Of a stretch of 64,000 bases of DNA, positions 1 through 9,102 are shown piece by piece. The position numbers were made by a program, and so were the translations under genes. How positions within the stretch are numbered: the stretch's first letter is position 1; each line of letters begins with the position of its first letter. The stretch covers positions 30,148 to 94,147 of the forward strand of contig CAYQMG010000054.1 in NCBI GenBank assembly GCA_964418585.1. Reading direction: 5' to 3'. The DNA comes from JAJRTE01 sp964418585 (lineage in GTDB: Bacteria; Myxococcota_A; UBA796; JAJRTE01). The notes below the pieces were generated by a model. The model was not told the origin of the DNA. It worked only from the letters and a program-made list of their open reading frames with translations, and ran no database searches.

Positions 1-210
1 TACAACGACTCGTCCGCTGTCATCAGTTTCTACCGCGAAGGATACACCGAATTTGATGTGGGCCTGGCAACCTACGACGGCGATGAAAACGGCGTCGGGT
101 TCGGAACCCAATCCGCATGCCAGGACATCGGGGGACCGACCAATTGCTTCGAAAACGATACGACCTGCCAGACCTACTACCCGGAGACCGTACTCCTGTT
201 CGTACGTTGA
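1..210 (+). CDS. 3' end of an unidentified protein (partial)
   Basis: Reading from base 1 in frame 1 gives 69 residues and a TGA stop at 208-210. The start lies outside the window. The fragment is acidic and aromatic-rich, has four cysteines (SACQD, TNCFE, TTCQT spacing) and ends LLFVR. Codons are GC-rich in the third position, which supports a real gene end. I do not recognise the family; the cysteines and Asp/Asn/Thr content suggest an exported protein, but that is inference. It converges on the type VI secretion operon, with 69 bases between the two stops. Confidence 0.6.
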   Translation, partial: YNDSSAVISFYREGYTEFDVGLATYDGDENGVGFGTQSACQDIGGPTNCFENDTTCQTYYPETVLLFVR

Positions 211-279
211 CCCCCGTTCCACCCCGGGGCGACCGCCGCTCGAGCCCTGAATCTCGCACGGCGCCCCCTCCTCGAGAGA

Positions 280-2985
280 TCAGTCGCCGGCCCCCGCACT
301 CGATTCCTCACCGGATTCCTCCACCACCGGGGCCACCTGGAACCGCCCATCCTCGAGACCCAGTCGCAACTCACCCGGCATCCGGCCCGTGGCCATCGCC
401 TCGAGCACCGTGGTGGACAGAAGAGGCATCACCTCGGCGCGCAGAAGATGATCGATGTTCCGCGCGCCCGAATCCACCGAGGTGCTCCGCTCGGCGATGT
501 GCATCACGACCTCCTCGGCATACGTCAAGCGCGTCCGGTGACTCCGCGCCACACGGTCGGCAAGCCGGTCAAGCTTGAGCACGGTGATTTCCTTCAACAC
601 GTCCAGGGAGAGCGCAAAGTAGGGGACAACGGTCATCCGGGCCAGGAGTGCCGGCTTGAGGTAGGCGGCGAGGCTGGGCCGGATGGCCGCATCGAGTTCC
701 TCCGGGGTGACGGCCGGGTTCTCCGAGCAAAGCCGCACAATGATGTCCGTGGCCAGGTTGCTGGTCATGAAGATGACCGTGTTCTTGAAATCGATCTCGC
801 GGCCTTCTCCATCCGCGAGCACGCCCTTGTCGAACACCTGATAGAAGAGATTCATCACCTTGGGCGCAGATTTCTCGATTTCGTCCAGGAGCACCACCGA
901 ATAGGGCCGCTGACGCACGGCCTCGGTGAGCACGCCGCCTTCCCCATATCCAACATAGCCTGGAGGGGACCCGATAAGCCGCGACACCGTGTGCTCTTCC
1001 TGGAACTCCGACATGTTGATCGCTGTCATGAACTGCTCACCGCCAAACAGAAGGTCAGCCACTGCCAGCGCGGTTTCGGTCTTGCCCACACCGCTCGAGC
1101 CCACCAGCAGGAAGACGCCCAGGGGCTGTTTCGGGTTCTGAATCCCGGCTCGAGCCCTTCGAATGCACTCCGCAATGGCCTTGAGGGCGTGATCCTGGCC
1201 CTTGATCCGCTCGCGAAGCCGCTCCTCCAACTCCAACACAGCACGGACCTCGTCCCGAACCATGGTGCCCACAGGAATCCCGGTCCAATCCTCCAGCACC
1301 TCGGCCACCATGTGGGGCGACACGTCCGGCTGCACCATCGGTGTCTCACCTTGCACACGACGAAGCGCGTCCAACGCCTGCTCCAGTCCCTCCGGCGTCC
1401 CGGCCGCCTGCTCGGCGCTCTCCGACGGCGCTTGCTCCGGGCTCGATGCCGAAGGCTCCGGCTCATCCGCGGAATCAGGGTCCTTCAGCCCTCTCCGAAG
1501 GGAGACGACCTCGTCCGCCAAAGCCTTTTCCCGCTCCCACTTCTCCTTCAGTTCGGCCAGACGCTCCCTCTGCGCCTCAATGCGTGCTTCGATTTCCGCG
1601 ACACGCCCGGCAGATACGTCCACCCCCAACGTCTGATCCCGCTTCAACGCTTCCAGGCTGCAGTTCAGCGCAGCAATGCGCTTCTCCAGGTCGTCGATGG
1701 GGGCCGGCGTGGTGGACAGGCTGATTTGAACCCGGGCCGCGGCCGTATCCAGCAGGTCCACAGCCTTGTCCGGAAGCTGTCTCCCGGACAGGTAGCGCGC
1801 CGACATCTCCACCGAGGCCACCACCGCACCATCGGTGATGACCACTCCATGATCCTTCTCGTACCGGGACTTGAGTCCCCGCAACATGTCGATGGCCACC
1901 GGAATGTCCGGCTCCGCGACCTTGATCGGCTGGAATCGGCGCGTCAATGCGGGATCCTTCTCGAAATGCTTCTTGTACTCCTTCCAGGTCGTGGCGGCAA
2001 TCAACCGGAGTTCTCCTCGAGCCAGGACCGGCTTGAGCAGGTTGGCCGCGTCGGTCCCCCCGGCTCCGGCTCCGGCCCCGATGATCGTGTGGGCCTCATC
2101 GACAAAAAGCACCACCGGCCTGGGGGCTCCCTGGGCCTCCGAAATCACTGCCTTCATTCGATTCTCGAATTCGCCCTTGACCGACGCGCCGGCCGTCAGC
2201 AGCCCAATGTCCAGCGCCAAAATCTCCACTTCGGCCATGCGCGGCGGCACGTCCCCGGACACAATCCGCAATGCCAATCCCTCCACCAGGGCGGTCTTGC
2301 CCACCCCGGCCTCCCCCACGATGATCGGGTTGTTCTTGCGGCGCCGGGACAGCACATCGATCATCTGCCGAATCTCCCGGTCCCGCCCGATCACCGGATC
2401 CAACCGGCCCTCCCGCGCCTTGCCCGTAAGGTGGTGCGTGAAACGCGCCAGGGCCGAGTCCTCACCCGGCTGGAACGGCCGGTCCGAATCCCCCGCCTCC
2501 CCCTCCGGCTCCTCCCCGGAACCGGAAATGATCTCCATCAAACGCTCCGCCAGCTCCCCCCGCGGGATCTGCTCGACTCGACCGCGCCATTCCCGGGCAC
2601 TGAACCGCCCCGGACGCAGCACCAGGGTGGCAAACAGGATACCAGTCCGAATCCGGTCCTGCCGAAAATCGAGCGACCCGACCATCCACGATTCAGTCAC
2701 CCAGTCCACCAGGACCGGTGCAAACGTGGGACGCCCCGGGTTGCCGTCCCGAAACGAGTCGAGCACCGCCAGCAACTCCCGGCCGAACCGTTCCACGTCC
2801 ACTCCAAAATGACGCAGCAGCACGCTGACATCTGAATCTCCCTGCTCGATGGCCTTGAACAACACATGCTCCACCGAGACTTCGTAATGCGAACGGGACA
2901 TGCAGTACCCAATCGCGTTCTCGAACACCTTGCTCGCATATGGCGCAAGACGGGCAAACAACCCCTTCAGGTCAACTGTTGACAT
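280..2985 (-). CDS. tssH: TssH/ClpV, AAA+ ATPase of type VI secretion
   Basis: A 901-residue Hsp100/ClpB-type ATPase that disassembles the contracted TssB/TssC sheath so the subunits can be reused. An N-terminal Clp repeat domain (about residues 1-150) precedes the first AAA domain, with Walker A GEAGVGKT at 224-231 and Walker B LFVDEAH. A coiled-coil middle region follows, then a second AAA domain with GSSGVGKT and VVLLDEIEKS. The divergent N-domain and the context separate it from ClpB. The open frame extends 92 codons further upstream, but the ATG at 2985 has AGGAG just before it and gives the usual ClpV N-terminus (MSTVDLKGLF). It overlaps the end of tssG by 14 bases and is the last gene of the operon. 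Confidence 0.95.
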   Translation of the reverse strand: MSTVDLKGLFARLAPYASKVFENAIGYCMSRSHYEVSVEHVLFKAIEQGDSDVSVLLRHFGVDVERFGRELLAVLDSFRDGNPGRPTFAPVLVDWVTESWMVGSLDFRQDRIRTGILFATLVLRPGRFSAREWRGRVEQIPRGELAERLMEIISGSGEEPEGEAGDSDRPFQPGEDSALARFTHHLTGKAREGRLDPVIGRDREIRQMIDVLSRRRKNNPIIVGEAGVGKTALVEGLALRIVSGDVPPRMAEVEILALDIGLLTAGASVKGEFENRMKAVISEAQGAPRPVVLFVDEAHTIIGAGAGAGGTDAANLLKPVLARGELRLIAATTWKEYKKHFEKDPALTRRFQPIKVAEPDIPVAIDMLRGLKSRYEKDHGVVITDGAVVASVEMSARYLSGRQLPDKAVDLLDTAAARVQISLSTTPAPIDDLEKRIAALNCSLEALKRDQTLGVDVSAGRVAEIEARIEAQRERLAELKEKWEREKALADEVVSLRRGLKDPDSADEPEPSASSPEQAPSESAEQAAGTPEGLEQALDALRRVQGETPMVQPDVSPHMVAEVLEDWTGIPVGTMVRDEVRAVLELEERLRERIKGQDHALKAIAECIRRARAGIQNPKQPLGVFLLVGSSGVGKTETALAVADLLFGGEQFMTAINMSEFQEEHTVSRLIGSPPGYVGYGEGGVLTEAVRQRPYSVVLLDEIEKSAPKVMNLFYQVFDKGVLADGEGREIDFKNTVIFMTSNLATDIIVRLCSENPAVTPEELDAAIRPSLAAYLKPALLARMTVVPYFALSLDVLKEITVLKLDRLADRVARSHRTRLTYAEEVVMHIAERSTSVDSGARNIDHLLRAEVMPLLSTTVLEAMATGRMPGELRLGLEDGRFQVAPVVEESGEESSAGAGD

Positions 2986-4030
2986 GTCGCACTCCTTGCA
3001 ATGGGCCGGCAACCACGCGCCGGTTCCCCCGACCGTCGGCCCGAATCGACAACACCACCCGCGAGGTCCGCGGCACACCCAGCCAGGATGTAAGATGAAG
3101 GCGTACCGGCGCCCGCCGGCCGAGATACATCCCCCGCACCTGCGAACGGTCCAGCACCAGGGCCACCTCGTAGTCCAGACCATCACGCAGCGCCAGCCCC
3201 AAAACCCGATCCAGGCGGGCCAATCCCGGCCCTCCCGGCAGGAAACTCTCAACCTCCTCAATGCTCAAAGGCCCAATCCACACCCGAAACATCCCAGCAC
3301 GATCCTGAATTCGCCGCCCAATCGTACAATTCCGCCCCAGACAGACCCGTCCCACTCGCAACCGCAACACCTGCTCCTCCGGAATCGCCACCCAACGCAA
3401 CACACACTCCTCGACCTCCACCCGCGGATGAACAGAAGCCCGCAACAGCGTCTCCAAGGCAGCACGGCTCATCGGCCGACGCGCCAACAACCCGGCCCAC
3501 TTCAAAAGAAAACGCGGCTCAAACTCCGCCTGGTCCTTCAAAGCCGCCCGGTGAAACCCCACCAGGGCGAGCAATAGCGTCGAAAGATCGTCGGTGGCGT
3601 CCGGAGTCCACTGGAACAGAAACCGGAACCGCTGCCAGACTCGAAAAAAAAGTTCTATCAACCGGTTGTTGATGATGTCCAGAAAATCACGGACGACCCG
3701 ATTCTCCTCGGCGCCCAACTCCATCAGGTAGACCACGGGAAGCGGAGAACTCACTCCGTACAGGCCCATGAACGTGGTGGTGATGACGTGAACCTCGCGA
3801 TCTTCCACTTGCTCGAGATCAACACGGACGATGTCTGCGGCGGGGAACCCGAGAGACATGTCGGGCTTGAACCGGAGATCCGGGAACTCGGGTCCAGGCC
3901 GCGCATGGTCCCGGACTGCGGTGGTGTCTGCGAGCAGGCGCACCAGTTGAAAGAAGGAGGCCCTGCGCACGTCCTCCGGCCGTGGCAGCGGGGAGACGTT
4001 CCGGTCATGCCTGGCATCGTCGTCTGACAA
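2972..4030 (-). CDS. tssG: TssG, type VI secretion baseplate protein
   Basis: A 352-residue TssG (ImpH/VasB family) protein. With TssE, TssF and TssK it forms the baseplate wedge beneath the sheath. Recognisable family stretches are the N-terminal ASFFQLVRLL, then FMGLYGVSSPLP and the FLDIINNRLIELFF helix. The predicted start is TTG at 4030, with AGGAGG eight bases upstream; no ATG gives the family N-terminus. Its Shine-Dalgarno lies in a perfect short inverted repeat (4030-4044). The gene follows tssF by 17 bases and its end overlaps tssH, so translation is probably coupled. Confidence 0.92.
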   Translation of the reverse strand: MSDDDARHDRNVSPLPRPEDVRRASFFQLVRLLADTTAVRDHARPGPEFPDLRFKPDMSLGFPAADIVRVDLEQVEDREVHVITTTFMGLYGVSSPLPVVYLMELGAEENRVVRDFLDIINNRLIELFFRVWQRFRFLFQWTPDATDDLSTLLLALVGFHRAALKDQAEFEPRFLLKWAGLLARRPMSRAALETLLRASVHPRVEVEECVLRWVAIPEEQVLRLRVGRVCLGRNCTIGRRIQDRAGMFRVWIGPLSIEEVESFLPGGPGLARLDRVLGLALRDGLDYEVALVLDRSQVRGMYLGRRAPVRLHLTSWLGVPRTSRVVLSIRADGRGNRRVVAGPLQGVRHVNS

Positions 4031-4044
4031 GGAGGTATCCTCCT
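4030..4044 (-). promoter_or_regulatory. Inverted repeat covering the tssG ribosome-binding site
   Basis: On the mRNA strand AGGAGG is followed by ATA and then CCTCCT, a perfect 6-bp stem with a 3-base loop. The AGGAGG is the tssG Shine-Dalgarno and the last T of CCTCCT is the first base of the TTG start. Folding would hide the initiation site unless ribosomes finishing tssF open it. The repeat is seen directly; its regulatory effect is inference. Confidence 0.45.
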
Positions 4045-4047
4045 GGA

Positions 4048-5847
4048 CTAGATGAGGTTCTCACCCCCGATCTTGCCGGGCCACTCGATGAGCAATCCCT
4101 GTTCGACCCCCGAGATCGAAAGGGCGACGAACGTGTTGATCGCGCACGACGCGGCGAGATAGGCCTGGAGCACAGACCCGAACAGGAACACGTCGCCGTC
4201 TCCTTCGAAAGCCGACTCGTGGACCTTGAGCGCCATGTTGGTTCCTCGCACCACGTGTCCTCGAAACAGGGCGTCCCTGGACTCGATACGCACGTCCGCC
4301 AGTCCTGCGAGCAGCTTGCGATGGTATTGCACCCTGGCCCGGTCCCGTCGGGCAGGATACTGGTAGGCCATGAGCAGGGATCGGAGGGCTCCAGGGCTTC
4401 CCAGGGACCGGACGTTGACGCCGAGCAGGGAGATGAGGTGCCAGAGCAGAGACCGGGCCAAGGGTGGTGGCGCGTTGTAGGTCGGCCTGAGCAGGTTGCT
4501 GAAGGTGGCGAACGACGGTGAGGACGCGGTGGGTTTGCACACGTCTCCGACCTTGAGTGTTTCCGGTAGATGGCGGTTGGTCGCCACCAGGTCGATGGAA
4601 AGGTACTCCAGCGTGTCGGACCCCACCGTCCCTTCTGCGTCTCCGGCCGGCTCGCGTACCCGGTCGGGATACTGGAGTGAGATGTAGGTGTCCACCGCCT
4701 CCTCTTCCCCGGTAACGGCCGGCTTCAGGCTGACCATGTAAGCGGGGCGCTCACCGGCTTCATCCCCCAACGGGTCCTCGAGTTCAAACACGGGACGATA
4801 TCGTTTCCGCTCTGCCGTGCCCCGCGCAAAACTCGTGACGTCCTCGATGGCATACACCTCGTAGTGCTCCTGCGGGGAGGCGTCGACCTGAACGCGGAAC
4901 TCATGCTGAAGCGGATCGAGACGGATGGGTCGGGCGTGCTCGGAGAAGAGGTTCACGATGGGGGTGCAGTGGAGCCGCACATGGTCTCTGTCAGGCCGGA
5001 CCTGTCTTGGCAGGTCCTCCACCAGGTGGAACCGGATCTCGAGGGCCGAGCCGTCGAAGTGGTGCCACACGGTCTCCAGCCCCCCCACGTCCACGAACAG
5101 GAACTTCTCCGGCAAGGTGAAGTACTCCTGGAGCACGCAGTGCCCTGTCACCACGTTGTCGCCATACTCGAGCAACGTTTCCTCGCGGGCCCACCCCACC
5201 GGTTGCACGGAACCGGGCGCCAGCGTCCAGGTCCGGTCCCGCCCCTCCGCGTTCCTGGCTGCCACCTCCACGGAGCGGACCTTGCGGAGCAGCCAGTAGT
5301 AGAGCGTGGCAGAGACCCGCCGCGGACCGTGCAGGTGCAATCGCAACGCGGGCAGGTCCTCCGGCTCGATCACTGCTCCACGCTCGACTTCCAGGGCAAG
5401 GACCAGCACCGGTTCCCCGGCCACGGGACGGTCCACGCGCACATCCACCACGGACATGGGGGCCATGTGGACCGGGTAGCAGGTACGAAACGTGCACACC
5501 GTCCCATCCCTGGGCACCGAGGACACCAGAACCCCTCGGTCGATCCGTTGCACCCCCTTCACCATTCCCGGGCGGGGGCGAAACTCCAGGATACTCGTGC
5601 ACGGTGTCGGCCTCAGGTACTGAGGCCAGAGGAGGTGCACCAACCCGTGTGAAAGTTCGGGAATCTCATCGTCGAGTTTTTGCCGAAGCCTCCCGGTGAG
5701 GAATGCCACCCCTTCCAGCAACCGCTCCACGTCCGGGTCATAGGCGAACTCGTCCAACAAGCGGCCGGCCTCCGGGTGCTTTTGGGCGAACTCGCGTCCA
5801 AGCTCTCTCAGGCTCCTCAATTCATCGTTGAAATAGCGGTTGAACAT
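4048..5847 (-). CDS. tssF: TssF, type VI secretion baseplate protein
   Basis: A 599-residue TssF (ImpG/VasA) protein, the large wedge subunit of the T6SS baseplate. The family N-terminus MFNRYFNDEL, the EFAQKHPEA region and the LLWPQYLRP motif are all present, and the length is normal for TssF. The ATG at 5847 lies 3 bases after the tssE stop, as usual for the tssE-F-G block. It has no membrane segment and should be cytoplasmic. There is no sign of disruption. Confidence 0.95.
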   Translation of the reverse strand: MFNRYFNDELRSLRELGREFAQKHPEAGRLLDEFAYDPDVERLLEGVAFLTGRLRQKLDDEIPELSHGLVHLLWPQYLRPTPCTSILEFRPRPGMVKGVQRIDRGVLVSSVPRDGTVCTFRTCYPVHMAPMSVVDVRVDRPVAGEPVLVLALEVERGAVIEPEDLPALRLHLHGPRRVSATLYYWLLRKVRSVEVAARNAEGRDRTWTLAPGSVQPVGWAREETLLEYGDNVVTGHCVLQEYFTLPEKFLFVDVGGLETVWHHFDGSALEIRFHLVEDLPRQVRPDRDHVRLHCTPIVNLFSEHARPIRLDPLQHEFRVQVDASPQEHYEVYAIEDVTSFARGTAERKRYRPVFELEDPLGDEAGERPAYMVSLKPAVTGEEEAVDTYISLQYPDRVREPAGDAEGTVGSDTLEYLSIDLVATNRHLPETLKVGDVCKPTASSPSFATFSNLLRPTYNAPPPLARSLLWHLISLLGVNVRSLGSPGALRSLLMAYQYPARRDRARVQYHRKLLAGLADVRIESRDALFRGHVVRGTNMALKVHESAFEGDGDVFLFGSVLQAYLAASCAINTFVALSISGVEQGLLIEWPGKIGGENLI

Positions 5848-5850
5848 GGG

Positions 5851-6258
5851 TCAGCGCCTCACCTGCACCCGGCCGGAGGAAGTGACCACGGTATCGAACC
5901 CCATGCGCGTCTTCACTCCGGGAACCCGAACCTGGGCGGAGATATGAAACCGCAACGTGAGGGCGTCCTCCTCCTGCTTGTCATAGATCACACGCACCCG
6001 GGTCAGACGGGGTTCGTAGTGCTTTACACACCGCCGAATACTCTCCGCCATCTCCCCAACCGACTCGGGGTAGTTGTGAAGAATGGCCGAAAGGTCGATG
6101 ATCCCGTACTCGATGGCGCTTGGTGCACTCCCTCGACGACTGTTCAGCACACGCCGCAGATTGAGCAAAATCGACTCCTTCAGCAGCCGGGGCTGGTCAT
6201 AGGAGGAGCCCGGATCTGGACACCGAAGCTTCTCGAACAATGTGCGTGCGTCCCTCAC
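5851..6258 (-). CDS. tssE: TssE, gp25-like baseplate protein
   Basis: A homologue of phage T4 gp25, the baseplate component that nucleates sheath polymerisation. The conserved core includes LLKESILLNLRRVLNSR, IEYGIIDLS and a C-terminal LRFHISAQV strand. The open frame can be extended to a GTG at 6348, but that adds an Arg/Pro-rich leader atypical of the family. The GTG at 6258 has AGGTGA five bases upstream and gives 135 residues, the usual size, so I prefer it. The start is therefore uncertain by 90 bases; the identity is not. It sits between hcp and tssF. Confidence 0.85.
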   Translation of the reverse strand: MRDARTLFEKLRCPDPGSSYDQPRLLKESILLNLRRVLNSRRGSAPSAIEYGIIDLSAILHNYPESVGEMAESIRRCVKHYEPRLTRVRVIYDKQEEDALTLRFHISAQVRVPGVKTRMGFDTVVTSSGRVQVRR

Positions 6259-6471
6259 GGAAATCACCTGCCATCGACACCGGGCCCGCCCCCTGGGGGT
6301 GGACCCCCTGGGGATGGAAAGGGGTGTTTCTCGTCTCCCGCGTCGCACGTACCTGGACGCCGTGGCCCCGGTGGTCGCGACCGGCGCGACGGGCGGTCAA
6401 TGCGGCCAGGTGCCGGCCTCAATCCGAGGCCGGCACCATGCCGACTCACCTGTGTAGTGGTCCGGACGAAA

Positions 6472-6960
6472 TCAGGATCGAGGCGTCTTCCAGTCGTCCT
6501 CGGCCTCGATCCCGTCGGGCTCCCAGGTCCAGATGATCTTGCGGTAGGTGAAGCTCACGTCCTCCATGTGCTGGAACGGCTCGGACGCAGGGTCCAGGCA
6601 GTTGGGAATCCAGGGCTTGATCGACACGATGATCGCTTCCACGAGCCGGATGGTGTAGTAGTGTTCCTCGGTACCGGTGTTGTCGATCCGATAGAACTTC
6701 AGTGTCACGTCTTTCATTCGTTCGCCCGAGGTGAGCGCCTGAAAGAGCTTGGGCGAACTCTTGTCGAACACCTTCGTGATTTTGAGCGCGTTGTGAACCC
6801 GCTTGCCAGTGGGCTGTCCGCTCTGGGGGTCTCGAGGAATGTAGACCTCGTGCTCGAGCGCCTGAACGAGAATGGAATCCTCTCTCCCAACCTGATCCAC
6901 GGACCCGGCGATCGGACCCTGGTTCTCGCCTTCCAGCCAAAGGTGGCTCACCATCGCCAT
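6472..6960 (-). CDS. hcp: Hcp (TssD), type VI secretion tube protein
   Basis: A 162-residue Hcp homologue. Hexameric rings of this protein stack into the inner tube that is fired from the cell. Family signatures include LWLEGENQGPI at the N-terminus, FDKSSPKLFQAL, VTLKFYRI, and EHYYTIRLVEAIIVSI followed by FTYRKIIWTWE. The ATG at 6960 has GGAGG eight bases upstream. It lies between tssC and tssE. There is no extra C-terminal domain, so it is a plain tube subunit, not an evolved effector. Confidence 0.95.
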   Translation of the reverse strand: MAMVSHLWLEGENQGPIAGSVDQVGREDSILVQALEHEVYIPRDPQSGQPTGKRVHNALKITKVFDKSSPKLFQALTSGERMKDVTLKFYRIDNTGTEEHYYTIRLVEAIIVSIKPWIPNCLDPASEPFQHMEDVSFTYRKIIWTWEPDGIEAEDDWKTPRS

Positions 6961-7041
6961 GGTATTTTCCTCCGTTCGTCCTCGTCATTCAGGCGGACGA
7001 GGTTCGCCTTCCCAGGCCAATCCCGGGTTGGTCAGGTCCGC

Positions 7042-8511
7042 CTATTTCTCCAACTTCCCGACCAACGACAGCGTGAAGTTGGCTCCCATGTACTTGAAAT
7101 GGGGACGGACCTTCAGATCCACCTTGTACCAACCAGGCTCGCCCTCTACCTCCGAAACCACAATCTGCGCTTCCCGCAGTGGACGTCGGCTCCGCACGCC
7201 GGCCGATGCGCCATCGTGTCCGGCGACATACTGCTTTATCCAGTTCTCCAGCTCTTTCTGCAGGTCTGTTCTCTCCTTCCAGCTTCCGATGTTCTCCCGC
7301 TGGATCACCTTGATGTAGTGCGCCAGCCGGGAAATGATGAACATGTAGGGGAGCTGAGTCCCCAACTTGAAATTCGTTTCCGCTTCCTTCGCCGCACTGT
7401 CGGTCCCAAAGAACTTGGGCCGCTGCACCGAATTCGCGGTGAAGAAACAGGCGTTGTCACTCCCCTTGCGCACGGTCAGGGGAATGAACCCCTCCTCGGC
7501 CAGTTGGTAGTCGAGCCGCTCGGGAATCAGTATCTCTGTCGGTATCTTCGCCTCGATAGACCCCATGGACTCGAACGTGTGCACAGGGAGATCGTCCACC
7601 GCCCCGCCGGACCGCGGTCCGATGATGTTGGGACACCATCCGTACCGGGCGAAGCTGTCGGTCAGACGCGTCGCAAAGGCAAACGCCGTGTTCCCCCAAA
7701 GGTAGTTCTCCTGAACGTGCCCATCCGGTCGCGCCGCCCGCACGTCCTCCTGGTAGTCGAACGCACGGACCGGGTTCCCGGACCCGTAGGGCAGACGCAG
7801 CAAAAATCGAGGCATGGTCAACCCGACGTACCGCGCATCCTCTGAATCCCGGAACGCCCGCCACTTGGTGTACTCCGGCCCCTCGAACAGGTCCTTCAAC
7901 TCCCCGACGCGATGCAACTCCTCGAACCGCTCCACGTTGAACATCCCCGGAGACGCTGCGGCAATGAACGGCGCGTGGGCCATCGCCGCCACCGAGGCAA
8001 TGTTCTGAAGCAACTGAATGTCACGCGGCCGGTGCGAAAACTCGTAGTTCCCAATCAGTGCACCATAGGGCTCACCACCAAACACGCCATACTCGTTCGT
8101 GTACACGTGCCGGTAGAGCCCCGACCGCACGATCTCGGGCGCATCCTCGAAGTCTTCTTCCAGTTGCTCCTTCGACACATCCAGCATGTCCACGCGGATG
8201 TTCGCCCGGAAATCCGTCCGATCCACCAGAAGCTTCAGCCCCCGCCACGCAGACTCCAGTTTCTGAAACTTCTCATGGTGCAGAATCTCGTCCAGTTGCC
8301 TGCTGATACGCCGATCGATCTCCCCGATCATCTCGTCGACCAGAGACTTGTCCACACGCTCCACCTGCTTGTACCGATCGACGATATCTTCAAGCAGCGT
8401 CGAAATACCGGCCCGGTAAACGCGCTTCACCTCCGGCGAACTGGCTCGAGTCTCCTCGAGCAACTCCTCGAGCAACGTGCTCCCACCCTGTGCCTGTGTT
8501 CCTTCAGTCAT
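7042..8511 (-). CDS. tssC: TssC/VipB, type VI sheath large subunit
   Basis: A 489-residue TssC protein, the large subunit of the contractile sheath. The N-terminal helices precede the conserved SAWRGLKLLVDRTDF and GVFGGEPYGALIGNYEF regions, and the C-terminal TLSLVGKLEK ends the family as expected. The ATG at 8511 is preceded by GGAGG at seven bases and is preferred to the GTG two codons upstream. tssB lies immediately upstream, and the two products polymerise together; TssH disassembles the product after contraction. Confidence 0.96.
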   Translation of the reverse strand: MTEGTQAQGGSTLLEELLEETRASSPEVKRVYRAGISTLLEDIVDRYKQVERVDKSLVDEMIGEIDRRISRQLDEILHHEKFQKLESAWRGLKLLVDRTDFRANIRVDMLDVSKEQLEEDFEDAPEIVRSGLYRHVYTNEYGVFGGEPYGALIGNYEFSHRPRDIQLLQNIASVAAMAHAPFIAAASPGMFNVERFEELHRVGELKDLFEGPEYTKWRAFRDSEDARYVGLTMPRFLLRLPYGSGNPVRAFDYQEDVRAARPDGHVQENYLWGNTAFAFATRLTDSFARYGWCPNIIGPRSGGAVDDLPVHTFESMGSIEAKIPTEILIPERLDYQLAEEGFIPLTVRKGSDNACFFTANSVQRPKFFGTDSAAKEAETNFKLGTQLPYMFIISRLAHYIKVIQRENIGSWKERTDLQKELENWIKQYVAGHDGASAGVRSRRPLREAQIVVSEVEGEPGWYKVDLKVRPHFKYMGANFTLSLVGKLEK

Positions 8512-8554
8512 GGACACCCCTCCTCTGGGACTCCGGCCTTGGGCCGAGAAACGG

Positions 8555-9052
8555 CTAGTCTTCCTTGGAGGACAACCCGAGTTCGTCGAGCACCTGCTGG
8601 AACCGCGCTTCGTCCTTCAAGATCGCCATGAGTTTCCTCCTGAAGTTGGGCACGCTGCTCAGAGGCCCCTTCAGGGCGGCGAGCGCCTCCCTCATCTCCA
8701 ACAACTCGGCCAATGCCGGCACCTGGCGCGCCACCTGTTCCGGCTCCAGATCTCGAAGCCCTTCCACCTTCAGTTCCACGGGCAAATCCCCTGCGTCCTC
8801 CTCTTCCGAAAGCCTGTTGGGCACGGAAAAGCTCAAGGTGATGCCCTGCTCCCGCATCACGGCGTCGAAGTTGTCCTTGTTCACACTGACCGGCTTCTTT
8901 TCCTCGAGGGGCGTATCGTCGGCTTTCTGCGTGAAGTCGCCCAGAACCATGAGCCGGAAAGGAAGCTCTTTCTCTTCCTGGGCGTCGCCGGTCGTCGTCT
9001 TGTAGGTGATGTTTACACGTTCTTTGGGTGCTACACTGCCATCGCTTCCCAT
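8555..9052 (-). CDS. tssB: TssB/VipA, type VI sheath small subunit
   Basis: A 165-residue TssB protein, the small sheath subunit. Typical segments are the N-terminal KERVNITYKT, ELPFRLMVLGDFT and LEMREALAALKGPL followed by FRRKLMAIL. The open frame extends 15 codons further upstream, but the ATG at 9052 has GGAGG six bases before it and gives the standard N-terminus. It lies directly upstream of tssC in the order found in most T6SS loci. Confidence 0.95.
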   Translation of the reverse strand: MGSDGSVAPKERVNITYKTTTGDAQEEKELPFRLMVLGDFTQKADDTPLEEKKPVSVNKDNFDAVMREQGITLSFSVPNRLSEEEDAGDLPVELKVEGLRDLEPEQVARQVPALAELLEMREALAALKGPLSSVPNFRRKLMAILKDEARFQQVLDELGLSSKED

Positions 9053-9102
9053 ATTCGACCTCCGAATAATATACGGTTTGTCTCTTCTTGCCAACACATT
9101 TT

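Noticed and set aside
448..2835. 795-codon open frame on the + strand opposite tssH
   Set aside because: It is the antisense of the ClpV gene. The minus-strand frame has full AAA+ motifs; the + translation is His/Pro/Arg-rich with no domain.
6287..6324. CCCCTGGGG-type repeats at the 5' end of the longest tssE frame taken as a terminator or regulatory repeat
   Set aside because: Two short G/C-rich repeats without a T tract; they probably lie in untranslated DNA before the preferred tssE start.
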